63,891 bases of DNA from Granulicella sp. (GTDB lineage Bacteria > Acidobacteriota > Terriglobia > Terriglobales > Acidobacteriaceae). The position numbers were made by a program, and so were the translations under genes. Location: NCBI GenBank assembly GCA_003132145.1, contig PKWU01000009.1:1-63891 (forward strand), written 5' to 3'. This document shows, one piece after another, positions 1 through 8,219 of this stretch. Every line of letters starts with the position of its first letter. The first letter of the stretch is position 1. Under the pieces are notes generated by a model, which ran no database searches, was not told the origin of the DNA, and saw only the letters and a program-made list of their open reading frames with translations.

Positions 1-31
1 AACCTCTTGAAAGATCACAGGCGCCCCGATA

Positions 32-77
32 CCCCACCTTAGCGACGATGATGCCGTCGCGAAGATGGGGCACCCGG
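32..77. repeat. Palindromic REP-like repeat, copy 1
   Basis: Left end CCCCACC, right end GATGGGGCACCCGG, with an internal hairpin pairing GCGACG with CGTCGC around a short loop. One of twelve copies of this element in the window; a second copy follows at once. Confidence 0.8.
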
Positions 78-84
78 CTTCGTC

Positions 85-128
85 TCCCACCCTTCCGCGA
101 TAAGACTGAGGAAGGATGGGGCACCCGG
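85..128. repeat. Palindromic REP-like repeat, copy 2
   Basis: Same ends as copy 1 (TCCCACCC and GGATGGGGCACCCGG), but the internal stem is CTTCC/GGAAG around GCGATAAGACTGA. It lies directly after the stop codon of the DUF4145-like gene. Confidence 0.8.
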
Positions 129-135
129 CCTCTTC

Positions 136-783
136 CTAAACTTTTGGCTTGTCGCGGTCTTTAATGCCCTTGAGCTTATCGTCGGGAATCTTTTGGTAAA
201 GTTCGTCAATCAGTTTTGGCTTGCTGATTTGATCATCCACAATGAAATTTACTAGCGCGAAGAGTTTTGCCGCAATTTCTGGGTTATCGCGCACGTCTAA
301 AGTTCCCGGATGGACTTGTTCATTACCAACAACGCGGACGACATCCAGAGCCTTTTGTACTTTTGGGGACAAGCCCTTGGCAACCAGGCTACCGATGTCC
401 TTGTTTATATCCTTTCCCGGTTCCCCGAGTTCAATACAAAGTTTCTGTACGCAAAGACGAAGTAGAGCTGCGGCTGACCGGGGAGAAGAATTAAACACAC
501 TGCGGGCTTCCCGGTAATCTTTCGCTATGTCAGTTGGCATATCATCATGCTCCATTGGAGCAGTTGACGCGTTCGGCCAAAGCATTAAATCTGAAAGCCA
601 GATGGAGGCACGACCACAGTGTGAGCACGAAGCAAAGCTAAGCTCCTTGCTCCATTTTTCGAGCCTGTTGCCTGACGGGATGAGGGTGTAAAAGGACTGC
701 CAAAGCTGTTCTGCGTACGCGTTGCAAAATGGGCAGTTAAATGCCCTGAGCGAAAGTTTTGGCACTGTGTATGGCTGACTCAT
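136..783 (-). CDS. DUF4145-like hypothetical protein
   Basis: A 215-aa protein. The chosen ATG (783-781) overlaps the purB stop codon in an ATGA arrangement, so translation is probably coupled to purB. The reading frame stays open upstream, but only inside purB. The N-terminal third has two CxxC pairs (CPFC near residue 18, CSHC near 53) that suggest a zinc ribbon. The C-terminal part (AAALLRLCVQKL, then NEQVHPG) resembles the DUF4145 domain found in defence-associated and stand-alone proteins. No enzymatic motif is visible. The family assignment is by pattern only and the function is unknown. Confidence 0.75.
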   Translation of the reverse strand: MSQPYTVPKLSLRAFNCPFCNAYAEQLWQSFYTLIPSGNRLEKWSKELSFASCSHCGRASIWLSDLMLWPNASTAPMEHDDMPTDIAKDYREARSVFNSSPRSAAALLRLCVQKLCIELGEPGKDINKDIGSLVAKGLSPKVQKALDVVRVVGNEQVHPGTLDVRDNPEIAAKLFALVNFIVDDQISKPKLIDELYQKIPDDKLKGIKDRDKPKV

Positions 784-2078
784 TTGAGCACCCGTGTGAA
801 GATGGCGTCGACGTTGGCGAGTTGGCGGTGGTAGTCGAAGGCGCGGACGAGCTGGGCGGGGGTGAGGCGGGCTGTGATCTCGGGGACGCGGGCGATCTCG
901 TCGCGGAAGACGAGGTATTCCTTCCAGGCGCGCATGGCGTGAGACTGGACGAGGCGGTAGGCGTCTTCGCGGCTCATGCCGGCGGCGGCGAGATCGAGCA
1001 GGAGCTGGCCGGAGAAGATGAGGCCGCCGGTGGATTCGAGGTTGCGCAACATGCGCGCGGGGTAGACGAGGAGCTTGGCGATGAGTTGCTCGGTCTTGGC
1101 GAGGAGATAGTCGGCGAGGATGGTGGAGTCGGGGAGGATGATGCGCTCGGCGGAGGAGTGGGAGATGTCGCGCTCGTGCCAGAGGGCGATGTCCTCGAAG
1201 GCGACCTGGGCGTTGGCGCGGACGACGCGGGCGAGGCCGCTGATCTGCTCGCTGGTGACGGGGTTGCGCTTGTGCGGCATGGCGGAGGAGCCTTTTTGTT
1301 TTTCGGAGAAGAACTCCTCGACCTCGCGGACCTCGGTGCGCTGGAGGTGACGAATCTCGGTGGCAATTTTGTCTAAAGTCGAGCATAGGATGGCGAGCGA
1401 GGCGATGTAGGCGGCGTGGCGGTCGCGCTGGACGATTTGTGTTGCGACGGCGACGGGCTTGAGGCCGAGTTCGGCGCAGATGGCTTCCTCATGCTCCGGC
1501 TTGAGGTGGCCGAAGGTGCCGACGGCGCCAGAGAGCTTGCCGACGCGGAGGTCTTCGGCGGCGGTGTCGAAGCGGGTGAGGTTGCGCAGGACCTCCGAGT
1601 ACCAGATGAGGAGCTTGAGGCCGAAGGTGGTAGGCTCGGCGTGGACGCCGTGGGTGCGGCCGACGATGGGGGTGTGCTTGAACTCGATGGCGCGATTTTT
1701 TAAGGTTTCGGCGAGGGCGAGGATTCCGGCGCGGATGAGGTCGGAGGCGGCTTTGAGTTGAAGCGCCTGGGCCGTGTCGACGACGTCGGTGCTGGTGAGG
1801 CCGAAGTGCAGCCAGCGGGAGACTTCGGGATCGGCGATGTGTTCGGCGACGGTGGTGGTGAAGGCGATGACGTCATGGCGGACTTCGGCCTCGATTTCGT
1901 TGATGCGATCGACGGTGAAGTTGCCGCGGTCGCGGATGGCGTCGGCGGCGGCTTGCGGGACGAGGCCGAAACGGGCGAGGACTTGCGAGGCGGCGGTCTC
2001 AACGGTGAGCCACGAGCGGAACTTGTTTTCGTCGGACCAGATGCGGCCCATGGCAGGACGTGTGTAACGGGCGATCAT
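780..2078 (-). CDS. purB: Adenylosuccinate lyase
   Basis: A 432-aa cytosolic enzyme of the fumarase/aspartase superfamily. It cleaves SAICAR to AICAR and adenylosuccinate to AMP, so it acts twice in purine synthesis. The superfamily signature GSSAMPHKRNP is at residues 263-273, the catalytic-loop serine stretch; TSTDVVDT is near 95 and the GRTHGVHAEP histidine segment near 140. Length matches the bacterial short PurB class. It is followed by the DUF4145-like gene with a 4-base stop/start overlap. Confidence 0.97.
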   Translation of the reverse strand: MIARYTRPAMGRIWSDENKFRSWLTVETAASQVLARFGLVPQAAADAIRDRGNFTVDRINEIEAEVRHDVIAFTTTVAEHIADPEVSRWLHFGLTSTDVVDTAQALQLKAASDLIRAGILALAETLKNRAIEFKHTPIVGRTHGVHAEPTTFGLKLLIWYSEVLRNLTRFDTAAEDLRVGKLSGAVGTFGHLKPEHEEAICAELGLKPVAVATQIVQRDRHAAYIASLAILCSTLDKIATEIRHLQRTEVREVEEFFSEKQKGSSAMPHKRNPVTSEQISGLARVVRANAQVAFEDIALWHERDISHSSAERIILPDSTILADYLLAKTEQLIAKLLVYPARMLRNLESTGGLIFSGQLLLDLAAAGMSREDAYRLVQSHAMRAWKEYLVFRDEIARVPEITARLTPAQLVRAFDYHRQLANVDAIFTRVLK

Positions 2079-2088
2079 AAGGACCTTT

Positions 2089-2126
2089 AGGTTGCAGGTT
2101 ACAGGTTGCGAGTTGCAGGTTGACAG
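2089..2126. repeat. GTTGCAGGTT-type short tandem repeat
   Basis: Degenerate tandem units of GTTGCAGGTT/GTTACAGGTT between the glutaredoxin-like gene and purB. The same simple sequence recurs near 38083, 53274, 54661 and 61181. Confidence 0.7.
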
Positions 2127-2129
2127 ACG

Positions 2130-2378
2130 CTAGACGTTGAAGAGGGCGGACATTTCGTCGTGCAGGAAGCCGTGGCCGGGACGGTAGGGCTGAATCCAGC
2201 GGCCGTCGAGGACGAACTGGGGGATGGCATGCTTGCCGGTGTGGGCGAGGACCTCGGCTGCGGCGCCGGGAGTGGAGTCGATGTCGATGTCGGTGTAGGG
2301 GATGGAGTGAGCGGCGAGGAAACGCTTGGCCTCGCGGCAGTCGCGGCACCAGGCGGCGGAGTAGACGAGGAGTTCCAT
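2130..2378 (-). CDS. Glutaredoxin-like thiol-disulfide oxidoreductase
   Basis: An 82-aa thioredoxin-fold protein. The redox motif CRDC is at residues 11-14 after the first beta strand, and the cis-proline segment IPQFV is at 52-56. The CxxC is not the classic CPYC, which places it with the NrdH/mycoredoxin-like or glutaredoxin-family small proteins. It probably reduces disulfides or mixed disulfides in the cytoplasm; the substrate is unknown. It lies upstream of purB in the same direction. Confidence 0.85.
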   Translation of the reverse strand: MELLVYSAAWCRDCREAKRFLAAHSIPYTDIDIDSTPGAAAEVLAHTGKHAIPQFVLDGRWIQPYRPGHGFLHDEMSALFNV

Positions 2379-2455
2379 GCCACTATTTTACGACGCGGGA
2401 GCGGTTTGACGGGGAGGCGTGTAATCGCTGCGAGAAAAACAACGTCTAATGGGGT

Positions 2456-2998
2456 ATGAACGGACCGCGTGCGGTACAACTTTATCTTCGGCTGGGCTTG
2501 ATCGCGCTGGGAACGATTGGCTCCTCGGTGCTTGCAATGGGACAGAGTACGGCAACAACCGCGCAGACGGCGACGACGGCCAAGGCGGAGTCGCTGACGG
2601 TGGCCAACAAAGCGTACGACGCGGGCAAAGAGCTGCCGCGCATGGCGAAGCGCTACAGCCTGAGCGCGGAGCAGATGAAGAAGATCCAGCCGCTGCTGCT
2701 GGAGCAGCAGAAGCAGATTCATACGCTGGGCGAGGATGCGTCGCTGACCAATGCGGAGTGGGCCTCGGCGGTGCGCAAGGTGCACCAGAAGACGGTGGCG
2801 CAGGTGAAGCTGCTGTTGACCGACGAGCAGTTGAGCAAGTACGTCCAGGACGAGGTGAAGCGGGCAAAGAAGTCAGGGAATGATTCGGGGGACGATGACG
2901 ACGACGGGCCGCCGTATGGGCCTCCTCCGGGCGGCGGGCCGGGCGGGCCGGGTGGGCCGGGCGGCGGCGGGCCAGGCGGTGGGGGGCCTCCGGACTAG
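2456..2998 (+). CDS. Exported Spy/CpxP-like protein with Gly/Pro-rich tail
   Basis: A 180-aa protein with an N-terminal signal peptide (hydrophobic segment LGLIALGTIGSSVLAMG, likely cleavage after AMG). A helical charged middle follows, containing LSAEQMKKIQPLL and LLTDEQLSKYV, which resemble the LTxxQ motifs of Spy/CpxP periplasmic proteins. The last 35 residues are acidic (DDDDD) and then almost pure Gly/Pro repeats. The protein at 36671-37120 has the same design. A periplasmic location is inferred and the function is unknown. It is transcribed divergently from the glutaredoxin-like gene. Confidence 0.75.
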   Translation: MNGPRAVQLYLRLGLIALGTIGSSVLAMGQSTATTAQTATTAKAESLTVANKAYDAGKELPRMAKRYSLSAEQMKKIQPLLLEQQKQIHTLGEDASLTNAEWASAVRKVHQKTVAQVKLLLTDEQLSKYVQDEVKRAKKSGNDSGDDDDDGPPYGPPPGGGPGGPGGPGGGGPGGGGPPD

Positions 2999-3447
2999 GT
3001 GCGGCGGGCGCGGAAGAATGCGGTGAGGAGCGAGCCGCACTCCTCGGCGAGGAGGCCGGAGGAGACTTCGACCTGGTGGTTGAGCTGGGGGTGGTTGAGG
3101 ACGCTGAGGACTGAACCGCAGGCGCCGGCCTTGGGGTCGACTGCTGCGTAGACCAGGCGACTGACGCGGGCGTGGAGGATTGCGCCGGCGCACATGGCGC
3201 AGGGCTCGAGGGTGACGTAGAGGGTGCAGCCCTCGGGCAGGCGATAGTTGGCGAGGGCGCGGGCGGCGTGGCGGAGGGCGACGATCTCGGCGTGGGCGGT
3301 GGGGTCGTGGTCGCGCAGGACGCGGTTCTGGCCGCGGGCGATGATGTCGCCGTTGTGCACGATGATGGCGCCGATGGGGACTTCGCCATCACGCTCGGCG
3401 GCGCGGGCTTCGGCGATGCAGGCGTGGAGGTAGTCGAGGTCAGTCAT
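2995..3447 (-). CDS. tadA: tRNA-specific adenosine deaminase
   Basis: The 150-aa TadA domain makes inosine at wobble position 34 of tRNA-Arg(ACG). The zinc/catalytic motif HAE is at residues 52-54 and PCAMC at 82-86, both intact. The frame stays open upstream into the ORF that starts at 3780, so the product may also be made as a 261-aa fusion. An internal start is favoured here because AGGAGA lies 11 bases before this ATG and the domain is full length from this methionine. The stop codon overlaps the end of the convergent Gly/Pro-rich gene. Confidence 0.93.
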   Translation of the reverse strand: MTDLDYLHACIAEARAAERDGEVPIGAIIVHNGDIIARGQNRVLRDHDPTAHAEIVALRHAARALANYRLPEGCTLYVTLEPCAMCAGAILHARVSRLVYAAVDPKAGACGSVLSVLNHPQLNHQVEVSSGLLAEECGSLLTAFFRARRT

Positions 3448-3780
3448 CAACTGGCTATTCTCCTGCGCTCTTGGCTTTGCATCCGGCCCAAATACGTTGG
3501 CAATCTGTTCCGCGAGATTCTGTAGAGCGGGACGCCGAAGAGCTAACTCCTTGTCGTCGTCGATAAAGTTCCTGCGCCATATTGCTTCGAGTGTTTGGAG
3601 CAGTTTGCTGACTGTTATCTCACTGGTTTGAAGCTGCGCGATTGTGGCATGAAGAGTTTCGGCTTCCTTATCGTATTCATTGTCGGGCGCTCCATGAATT
3701 TCGATGAGACCTTCAACGTCGGCTTCGCTGACGAGTTTACGAATCGAATCAAGATCGATAGTTGGAGGCCGAGTGTTCAT
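3445..3780 (-). CDS. Small hypothetical domain in frame with tadA
   Basis: The ATG at 3780 overlaps the agmatine deiminase stop codon (ATGA). The frame runs 111 codons straight into the tadA start with no stop codon, so the listed end is a domain boundary, not a stop. Residues 20-45 (DVEGLIEIHGAPDNEYDKEA) resemble small DUF1871-like proteins; the match is weak and by eye. The residues are helical and acidic with no catalytic motif. It is either a real N-terminal fusion to TadA or a small upstream protein whose stop codon was lost. Confidence 0.55.
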
Positions 3781-4946
3781 ACGGGTTCCTGCTGGGTTAG
3801 GCAATGGAGGGTGCCGAGGCCCCAGACGAGGTCGACGGCGTGGATGCCGACGATCTGGCGGGTGGGGAAGCAGGAGGCGATGATGTCGAGGGCGCGGCGG
3901 TCGTTGGGGTCGTTGAAGGTGGGGACGAGGACGAGCGAGTTGGCGATGTAGAAGTTGGCGTAGCTGGCGGGGAGGCACTGGCCCTCGAAGACGACTGGCG
4001 CGGGCATGGGGAACTCGACGATCTTGAAGGGCTGGTTTTTGTTGGGGGCGTGGGTGCGACGGAAGGCGTGGAGGCGGTCGAGATTTTCGGCGAGCGGGAG
4101 GTGGTTCGGGTCGGCGGGGTTGGGTTCGACGCAGGCGAGGATGGTGTCGGGCGAGACGAAGCGCGCGATGTCGTCGACGTGGCCGTGGGTGTCGTCGCCG
4201 GCGCAGCCGCGATTGAGCCAGAGGGTTTGGTCGATGCCGAGGTGGCGGTGGAAGGCCTGTTCGAGGAGTGCGCGGGTCTCGTCCGCAGAGCCGAGGCCGG
4301 GATTTCGCTGCTGGACCTCGGAGAGGAGGCATTCTTCGGTGGTGAGGAGAACGCCCGCGCCGTTGGTGTCGATAGAGCCGCCTTCGAGGACGATGCGGTG
4401 TGGCTTACCACCCCGACGAGCAAGTGCGCTCGTTGGGGGCCCCGGTTTGGATTCGGCATCGGCGGGAAGGACTTCGGGCTGGATCTCGGGGAGGTGGTAG
4501 AGCTGGGCGACGCGGTGGGGGACCTGATCGTCGAGATGCCAGTTCGAGTACTTGGCCCAGGCGTTGAACTTCCAGTTGAGGACGGCGAGGTTGGCGGCGG
4601 AATCCTTGACGGAGCCTTCAGCTTTTTTAACGGAGCCTTCAGCTTTGACGAAGATGGGGCCGGAGTCGCGCAGCCAGACGCGGTCGGTGGGCCAGTGATG
4701 GAAATGCACGCGCGTGAGATTCGCTCCGCCGCGCTTTAAAATTCCAGTGGCGCGGCGCTCGGCGGCGAGATCGTTGACCAGGATGTGGACGCGCTCGACG
4801 CGGGAGAGATGGCGGACGATCTCGGCGTAGACCCAGGGGATGGGCTGAAACTTGCCGGGCCAGTCGTCGGGGTTGTGGGGCCAGGCGATCCATGTGGCGG
4901 CGTGAGGGGACCACTCGGCGGGCATGCGGGTTCGGGGGGTGGTCAT
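3777..4946 (-). CDS. aguA: Agmatine deiminase
   Basis: A 389-aa cytosolic enzyme converting agmatine to N-carbamoylputrescine and ammonia, a step toward putrescine. Family motifs are intact: WLRDSGP (91-97), EGG (188-190), HGHVDD (254-259) and the C-terminal nucleophile Cys382 in GTLHCLTQQEP. Two oddities are visible. Residues 101-114 are a duplicated KAEGSVK heptapeptide. Residues about 166-183 are encoded by a palindromic repeat element inserted in frame just before the EGG strand. The arginine decarboxylase at 14855-15418 would supply its substrate. Confidence 0.95.
   Translation of the reverse strand: MTTPRTRMPAEWSPHAATWIAWPHNPDDWPGKFQPIPWVYAEIVRHLSRVERVHILVNDLAAERRATGILKRGGANLTRVHFHHWPTDRVWLRDSGPIFVKAEGSVKKAEGSVKDSAANLAVLNWKFNAWAKYSNWHLDDQVPHRVAQLYHLPEIQPEVLPADAESKPGPPTSALARRGGKPHRIVLEGGSIDTNGAGVLLTTEECLLSEVQQRNPGLGSADETRALLEQAFHRHLGIDQTLWLNRGCAGDDTHGHVDDIARFVSPDTILACVEPNPADPNHLPLAENLDRLHAFRRTHAPNKNQPFKIVEFPMPAPVVFEGQCLPASYANFYIANSLVLVPTFNDPNDRRALDIIASCFPTRQIVGIHAVDLVWGLGTLHCLTQQEPV
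4407..4445. repeat. REP-like repeat inside aguA, copy 3
   Basis: Matches the element by its CCACCCCGACGAG/CTCGTTGGGG stem and the AAGTGCG loop seen at 13225. It lies wholly within the agmatine deiminase reading frame and keeps it open. Confidence 0.7.
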
Positions 4947-5036
4947 GGTGCGGCGCTCCTGCGGCGTGATGCAGCTACCAGAGTAACAAGGCGCGAGGTT
5001 CGAGGTGCGAAGTGCTGGATGCGCGGCATTCGATGA

Positions 5037-5118
5037 TCCGGGGCTAAAGCCCTGGGAATCGATGGACCTATTCAGGGGGCTGAAGCCCCCTGCTCCCTCC
5101 GAAGAAAAGGAGCAGGGG
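5037..5118. repeat. GGGGCTAAAGCCC / GGGGGCTGAAGCCCCC hairpin repeat, copy a
   Basis: Two small palindromes (GGGCTAAAGCCC and GGGGGCTGAAGCCCCC) separated by about 20 bases, followed by TGCTCCCTCCGAAGAA. The same composite occurs near 10294, 39143 and 53373. Confidence 0.8.
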
Positions 5119-5171
5119 CCAAGACAGAAGCAGATTCCCTACGGGAATGAAAAACAAAACAAGCATAGGCA

Positions 5172-5209
5172 TCCCACCCATCGCAAAGAGCGCGATGGAT
5201 GGGGCACCC
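5172..5209. repeat. REP-like repeat, copy 4
   Basis: TCCCACCCATCGC, loop AAAGA, then GCGATGGATGGGGCACCC. Stem CCATCGC/GCGATGG is perfect. Confidence 0.85.
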
Positions 5210-5255
5210 AGATTGATTGTCCGTGGGATCGGGTATTCTGTGGGCTGGAGGAAGT

Positions 5256-5702
5256 ATGAAGCGAATTCGTTCCGCCCATTCCGCACCCGTTATTCCTGCG
5301 CCGCTGAAGGTGCAGGGCGCGCCGCCACAGGTTGGCGCAGGCCAGCCGTACACCATTGAGTACTACTACAAGGTGCAATGGGGCCATCAGGAGGAGTTTC
5401 TGCAACTGTTCCTGAAGAACCACTATCCGCTGCTGGAAAATATCCGGGGGACGGGGCGGATTCTCGCGCTGAAGATCGAGACGCCGGCATACCACACGAC
5501 GGAGGACGGGCGATGGGACTATCGGGTGACGATCCGGTACAAGGACTCGACAGTGGCGACGACGGCGAATCCCGATGAAGAGGCGTTCAAGAAAGAGCTA
5601 TGGCCGGACCAGGCGACGTTTGCGAAAGAGGAGCAGCGGAGATTCGAGATTCTGCTGGCGCATTGGGACCTTCCGGTGACGGATATTACTGCGGCGAAGT
5701 AG
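5256..5702 (+). CDS. Hypothetical protein
   Basis: A 148-aa soluble protein. The ATG at 5256 is chosen because GGAGGA precedes it by 4-5 bases and upstream codons lie in repeat DNA. The sequence YTIEYYYKVQWGHQEEFLQL and a later WDYRVTIRYKD stretch suggest an alpha/beta dimeric-barrel-like fold (inference). A signal peptide is unclear: the N-terminus is basic and proline-rich rather than hydrophobic. Function not recognised. Confidence 0.75.
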   Translation: MKRIRSAHSAPVIPAPLKVQGAPPQVGAGQPYTIEYYYKVQWGHQEEFLQLFLKNHYPLLENIRGTGRILALKIETPAYHTTEDGRWDYRVTIRYKDSTVATTANPDEEAFKKELWPDQATFAKEEQRRFEILLAHWDLPVTDITAAK

Positions 5703-5734
5703 GGTGAGGCGAGGTTCAAGATTCGAGGTTTGCT

Positions 5735-5780
5735 ACCCCACCTTAGCGACGATAAAGCCGTCGCGAAGATGGGGCACCCG
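5735..5780. repeat. REP-like repeat, copy 5
   Basis: CCCCACCTTAGCGACG, loop ATAAAGC, CGTCGCGAAGATGGGGCACCC. Nearly identical to copy 1 but with a different loop. Confidence 0.85.
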
Positions 5781-5783
5781 AAA

Positions 5784-5823
5784 TCCCACCCATGACGATG
5801 AAGCTGTCATGGATGGGGCACCC
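5784..5823. repeat. REP-like repeat, copy 6
   Basis: TCCCACCCATGAC, loop GATGAAGCT, GTCATGGATGGGGCACCC. The stem is CCATGAC/GTCATGG, different from its neighbour but fully paired. Confidence 0.85.
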
Positions 5824-5838
5824 AGAACGTGAGAGCGC

Positions 5839-6657
5839 TTAGGGCAGGGGATCCATGAGAACTTCGATGTCAAGGCGAGTTGTGCTGCCGGGGATGTCCA
5901 TGGAGCCGAGCAACTGCGGCTTTCCGGGTGCGAGGAGGGCCACGCCTTTGAGCGAGGACTGGCGCACGATCGGCTCCTGAACGCCTCCTATGTCGGACTT
6001 TTCCGGCGCTACGCTGGACTGCTCGACGGAGGACTTCAGCATGGCGTTATTGCCCATTCCGGTCAAGGTTGCGTCGAAGTTCATGCCTACATCGAGATAG
6101 GTGAACTGGGTCTGCACGCCCGCGGGAGCGTGCTCGGTGGCCTCGCCGCTGTAGGAGCCGGTGACAACGGGGATTTTGCTGCCCTGCTTGAGCGTGGTCG
6201 TCTGCCCGGAGGCCACGACCATGGCGTAGCGCTGTGTGCGGACCAGCTTGGCGCCGTCCTTCTCGCTGACGGTGTAGGTGAGGCGGTAGGATTTTTTGGG
6301 GCGGTCGAGGTCGTTGATGAGCTTCTGCGCGAGCGCGATATCTTCGGGAGTGGCGTGGACGACAATGGCGTTCTGGTTGGCGATCAAGTAAATCTTGTCG
6401 TCTTGCGGGAGGAGATTGCGCAGAGCGGTGACGACCTCGTTGGCGTCGCTCTGCTGGCTGACGTTGTTGAGGTAGAAGGTCTGGACGGGGCAGAGTTCTG
6501 AATTCGGTCTCGCGCATGGGGATTGCGGGGCCGGCTTCGCGGCGATTGCGGCGGGGACCGGCTTATCGGTTGCGGGCGCGGCCTGCGCGAATGCGATGGG
6601 ACTGCACAACGCCACGGCCAGAGTCAGGGTGAAAGATATCCTTGCGAAGTTCATCAC
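5839..6657 (-). CDS. Exported secretin-domain-like protein
   Basis: A 272-aa protein with a signal peptide (FTLTLAVALCSPIAFAQA). Residues about 60-115 (VQTFYLNNVSQQSDANEVVT, then IAVVHATPEDIALAQKLI-like text) follow the N1/secretin short-domain pattern of type II/IV secretion pores, with the typical NDLDRP ending. The C-terminal part is a beta-rich region also seen in secretin-like proteins, but there is no full secretin pore domain. Probably periplasmic or outer-membrane associated. It stands alone, with no other secretion genes nearby. Confidence 0.7.
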   Translation of the reverse strand: MMNFARISFTLTLAVALCSPIAFAQAAPATDKPVPAAIAAKPAPQSPCARPNSELCPVQTFYLNNVSQQSDANEVVTALRNLLPQDDKIYLIANQNAIVVHATPEDIALAQKLINDLDRPKKSYRLTYTVSEKDGAKLVRTQRYAMVVASGQTTTLKQGSKIPVVTGSYSGEATEHAPAGVQTQFTYLDVGMNFDATLTGMGNNAMLKSSVEQSSVAPEKSDIGGVQEPIVRQSSLKGVALLAPGKPQLLGSMDIPGSTTRLDIEVLMDPLP

Positions 6658-6857
6658 GGGTCTCCCTTATACGTTCAATTTAATTTCATTGGCGATCATC
6701 TTGCGGATTGCGGTTTTGCCGGCGGAGCAAGAAAGCTCGCAGGCTCTAACGCTAGCCAAGTTCCGGTTGATGTAGTTATTTCCTGCTATTTCGTAGACGC
6801 GCGGGGAGACGATCTGCTCAGAATTATTTTCAACGCGCCCAAAGAGGCGGGGCTGCG

Positions 6858-6987
6858 TCTAAGCCATTTTCGATAATGGTGTAGACCGTTGCGCAGCGAG
6901 CAAAAGCAGATTCCTCCCCCTTCGACTTCGCTCAGGGTGCGGAATGACAAACAAGTTGGTCTATAGCAACTCAGAAAATACGTCTAA
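6858..6987. mobile_element. MITE-like element, copy 1
   Basis: The left arm contains ATTTTCGATAATGGTGTAGACC and the right arm GGTCTATAGCAACTCAGAAAAT, which are inverted copies of each other. Between them lies a CAGATTCCTCC...GCGGAATGACAAAC repeat. CGTCTAAGCCA occurs directly at both outer edges, as a target duplication would. A second copy is at 45752-45865. It fills much of the gene-free interval 6658-7080, where nothing else is recognised. Confidence 0.6.
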
Positions 6988-7080
6988 GCCAATCGCGCCA
7001 AAGGCGGGGCTGTCCCGATACAATAGATCGGCAGCGGTACGGGTTGCAAAAGCGGCAAGGATTTTGCAGAGGATGCGCGG

Positions 7081-7971
7081 ATGAGCTGGTTCAAGCGGGA
7101 AGACAACGAGATTGTCAACGATGCGCAGAAGACGGTGCGCACCGAGGGGCTGTGGACGCAGTGCGGAAGTTGTCACCTGGCGATCTTCAAGCGGGACCTG
7201 GAGGCGAACCTGTTTGTGTGTCCCAACCCGAAGTGCGGAAATCATTTTCGCATCGGGGCGCGGCGGCGGATCGGAATGCTGCTGGAGCCGGGCTACGAGC
7301 TGGTTGACCTGGAGCTGCGCTCGACCAACCCGCTGGACTTCACCGACCTGAAGCGCTACGAGCACCGGCTGACGGAGGCGCGCAAGAAGACGGGACTGAA
7401 CGACGCGATTGTGAATGCGGTTGGAATGATGGGGCCGCACGCGGTGACGGTGAGCGCGATGGAGTATGGGTTCATCGGCGGCAGCATGGGCGCGGTGGTG
7501 GGCGAGACGATTGCGCGGGCGGTGGACCGCTCGCTGGCGACGCGGAACCCGCTGATTATTGTGGCGGCGTCGGGCGGCGCGCGGATGATGGAGGGGATCG
7601 TGTCGCTGATGCAGATGGCGAAGATCTCGGCGGGTCTGGCACGGCTGGACGACGCGCGGATTCCGTACATCTCTGTGATGACGGACCCGACGACGGGCGG
7701 GGTAACGGCGAGCTTCGCGATGCTGGGCGACCTGAACATCGCCGAGCCGGGCGCGCTGATTGGATTCGCAGGGCCGCGGGTGATTGAGCAGACGACGCGG
7801 CAGAAGCTGCCGGAGGGATTCCAGCGGTCGGAGTTTTTGTTGCAGCATGGGTTTCTGGATGCGATTGTGGAGCGCAAGGATTTGAAGGGGTACCTGGTGC
7901 AGGCGCTGGGGTGGATGGGGGCGGAGGGTGCGAGCGCGGCGGGCGAGAAGAGCGCGGCGGTTGGGACTTAA
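7081..7971 (+). CDS. accD: Acetyl-CoA carboxylase carboxyltransferase subunit beta
   Basis: A 296-aa subunit of the AccA/AccD transferase that moves the carboxyl group from biotin to acetyl-CoA to form malonyl-CoA, the first committed step of fatty acid synthesis. The N-terminal zinc ribbon has Cys28, Cys31, Cys47 and Cys52. The crotonase-fold body shows GGSMGAVVGE and SGGARMMEG oxyanion loops. Length is typical. accA is not in the window. Confidence 0.97.
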   Translation: MSWFKREDNEIVNDAQKTVRTEGLWTQCGSCHLAIFKRDLEANLFVCPNPKCGNHFRIGARRRIGMLLEPGYELVDLELRSTNPLDFTDLKRYEHRLTEARKKTGLNDAIVNAVGMMGPHAVTVSAMEYGFIGGSMGAVVGETIARAVDRSLATRNPLIIVAASGGARMMEGIVSLMQMAKISAGLARLDDARIPYISVMTDPTTGGVTASFAMLGDLNIAEPGALIGFAGPRVIEQTTRQKLPEGFQRSEFLLQHGFLDAIVERKDLKGYLVQALGWMGAEGASAAGEKSAAVGT

Positions 7972-8020
7972 TCCATTTTCCGTATGGCGAACCCTGAAAC
8001 AAAGACAAATACAGAGATTA

Positions 8021-8205
8021 TGGCTTCGCCAGAATGACGACATCTGTGGGGCTTCGCCAGAATGACGACCTCTGTGGGGCTGCGCCAGAATGACGAACAA
8101 GAACAAGCAACGACGAAATGCGGGGATTCTTCGCTGCGCTCAGAATGACAATTCTTGATGAGCTGCTCCAGAATGACAATTCTCAATGCAGAGCTGCGCT
8201 AAGAA
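8021..8205. repeat. Tandem GGCTTCGCCAGAATGACGA repeat array
   Basis: About three tandem 31-base units built on GGCTTCGCCAGAATGACGA, then related units ending CAGAATGACAATTCT. They fill the space between accD and the convergent methyltransferase gene. Confidence 0.75.
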
Positions 8206-8219
8206 TGACAAACCATCGA

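Larger units (their letters stand above)
4947..5255. other. Repeat-filled intergenic region
   Basis: No gene is visible. It contains a GGGGCTAAAGCCC-type hairpin repeat (about 5037-5118), a partial CAGATTCCC...GGGAATGA repeat (about 5124-5160) and REP-like copy 4 (5172-5209). The promoter of the next gene probably lies in the last 45 bases. Confidence 0.7.

Noticed and set aside
759-1376. Long plus-strand open frame opposite purB
   Set aside because: Acidic, repetitive Gly/Glu/Val/Asp translation is the usual antisense shadow of a GC-rich gene; purB on the other strand is certain.
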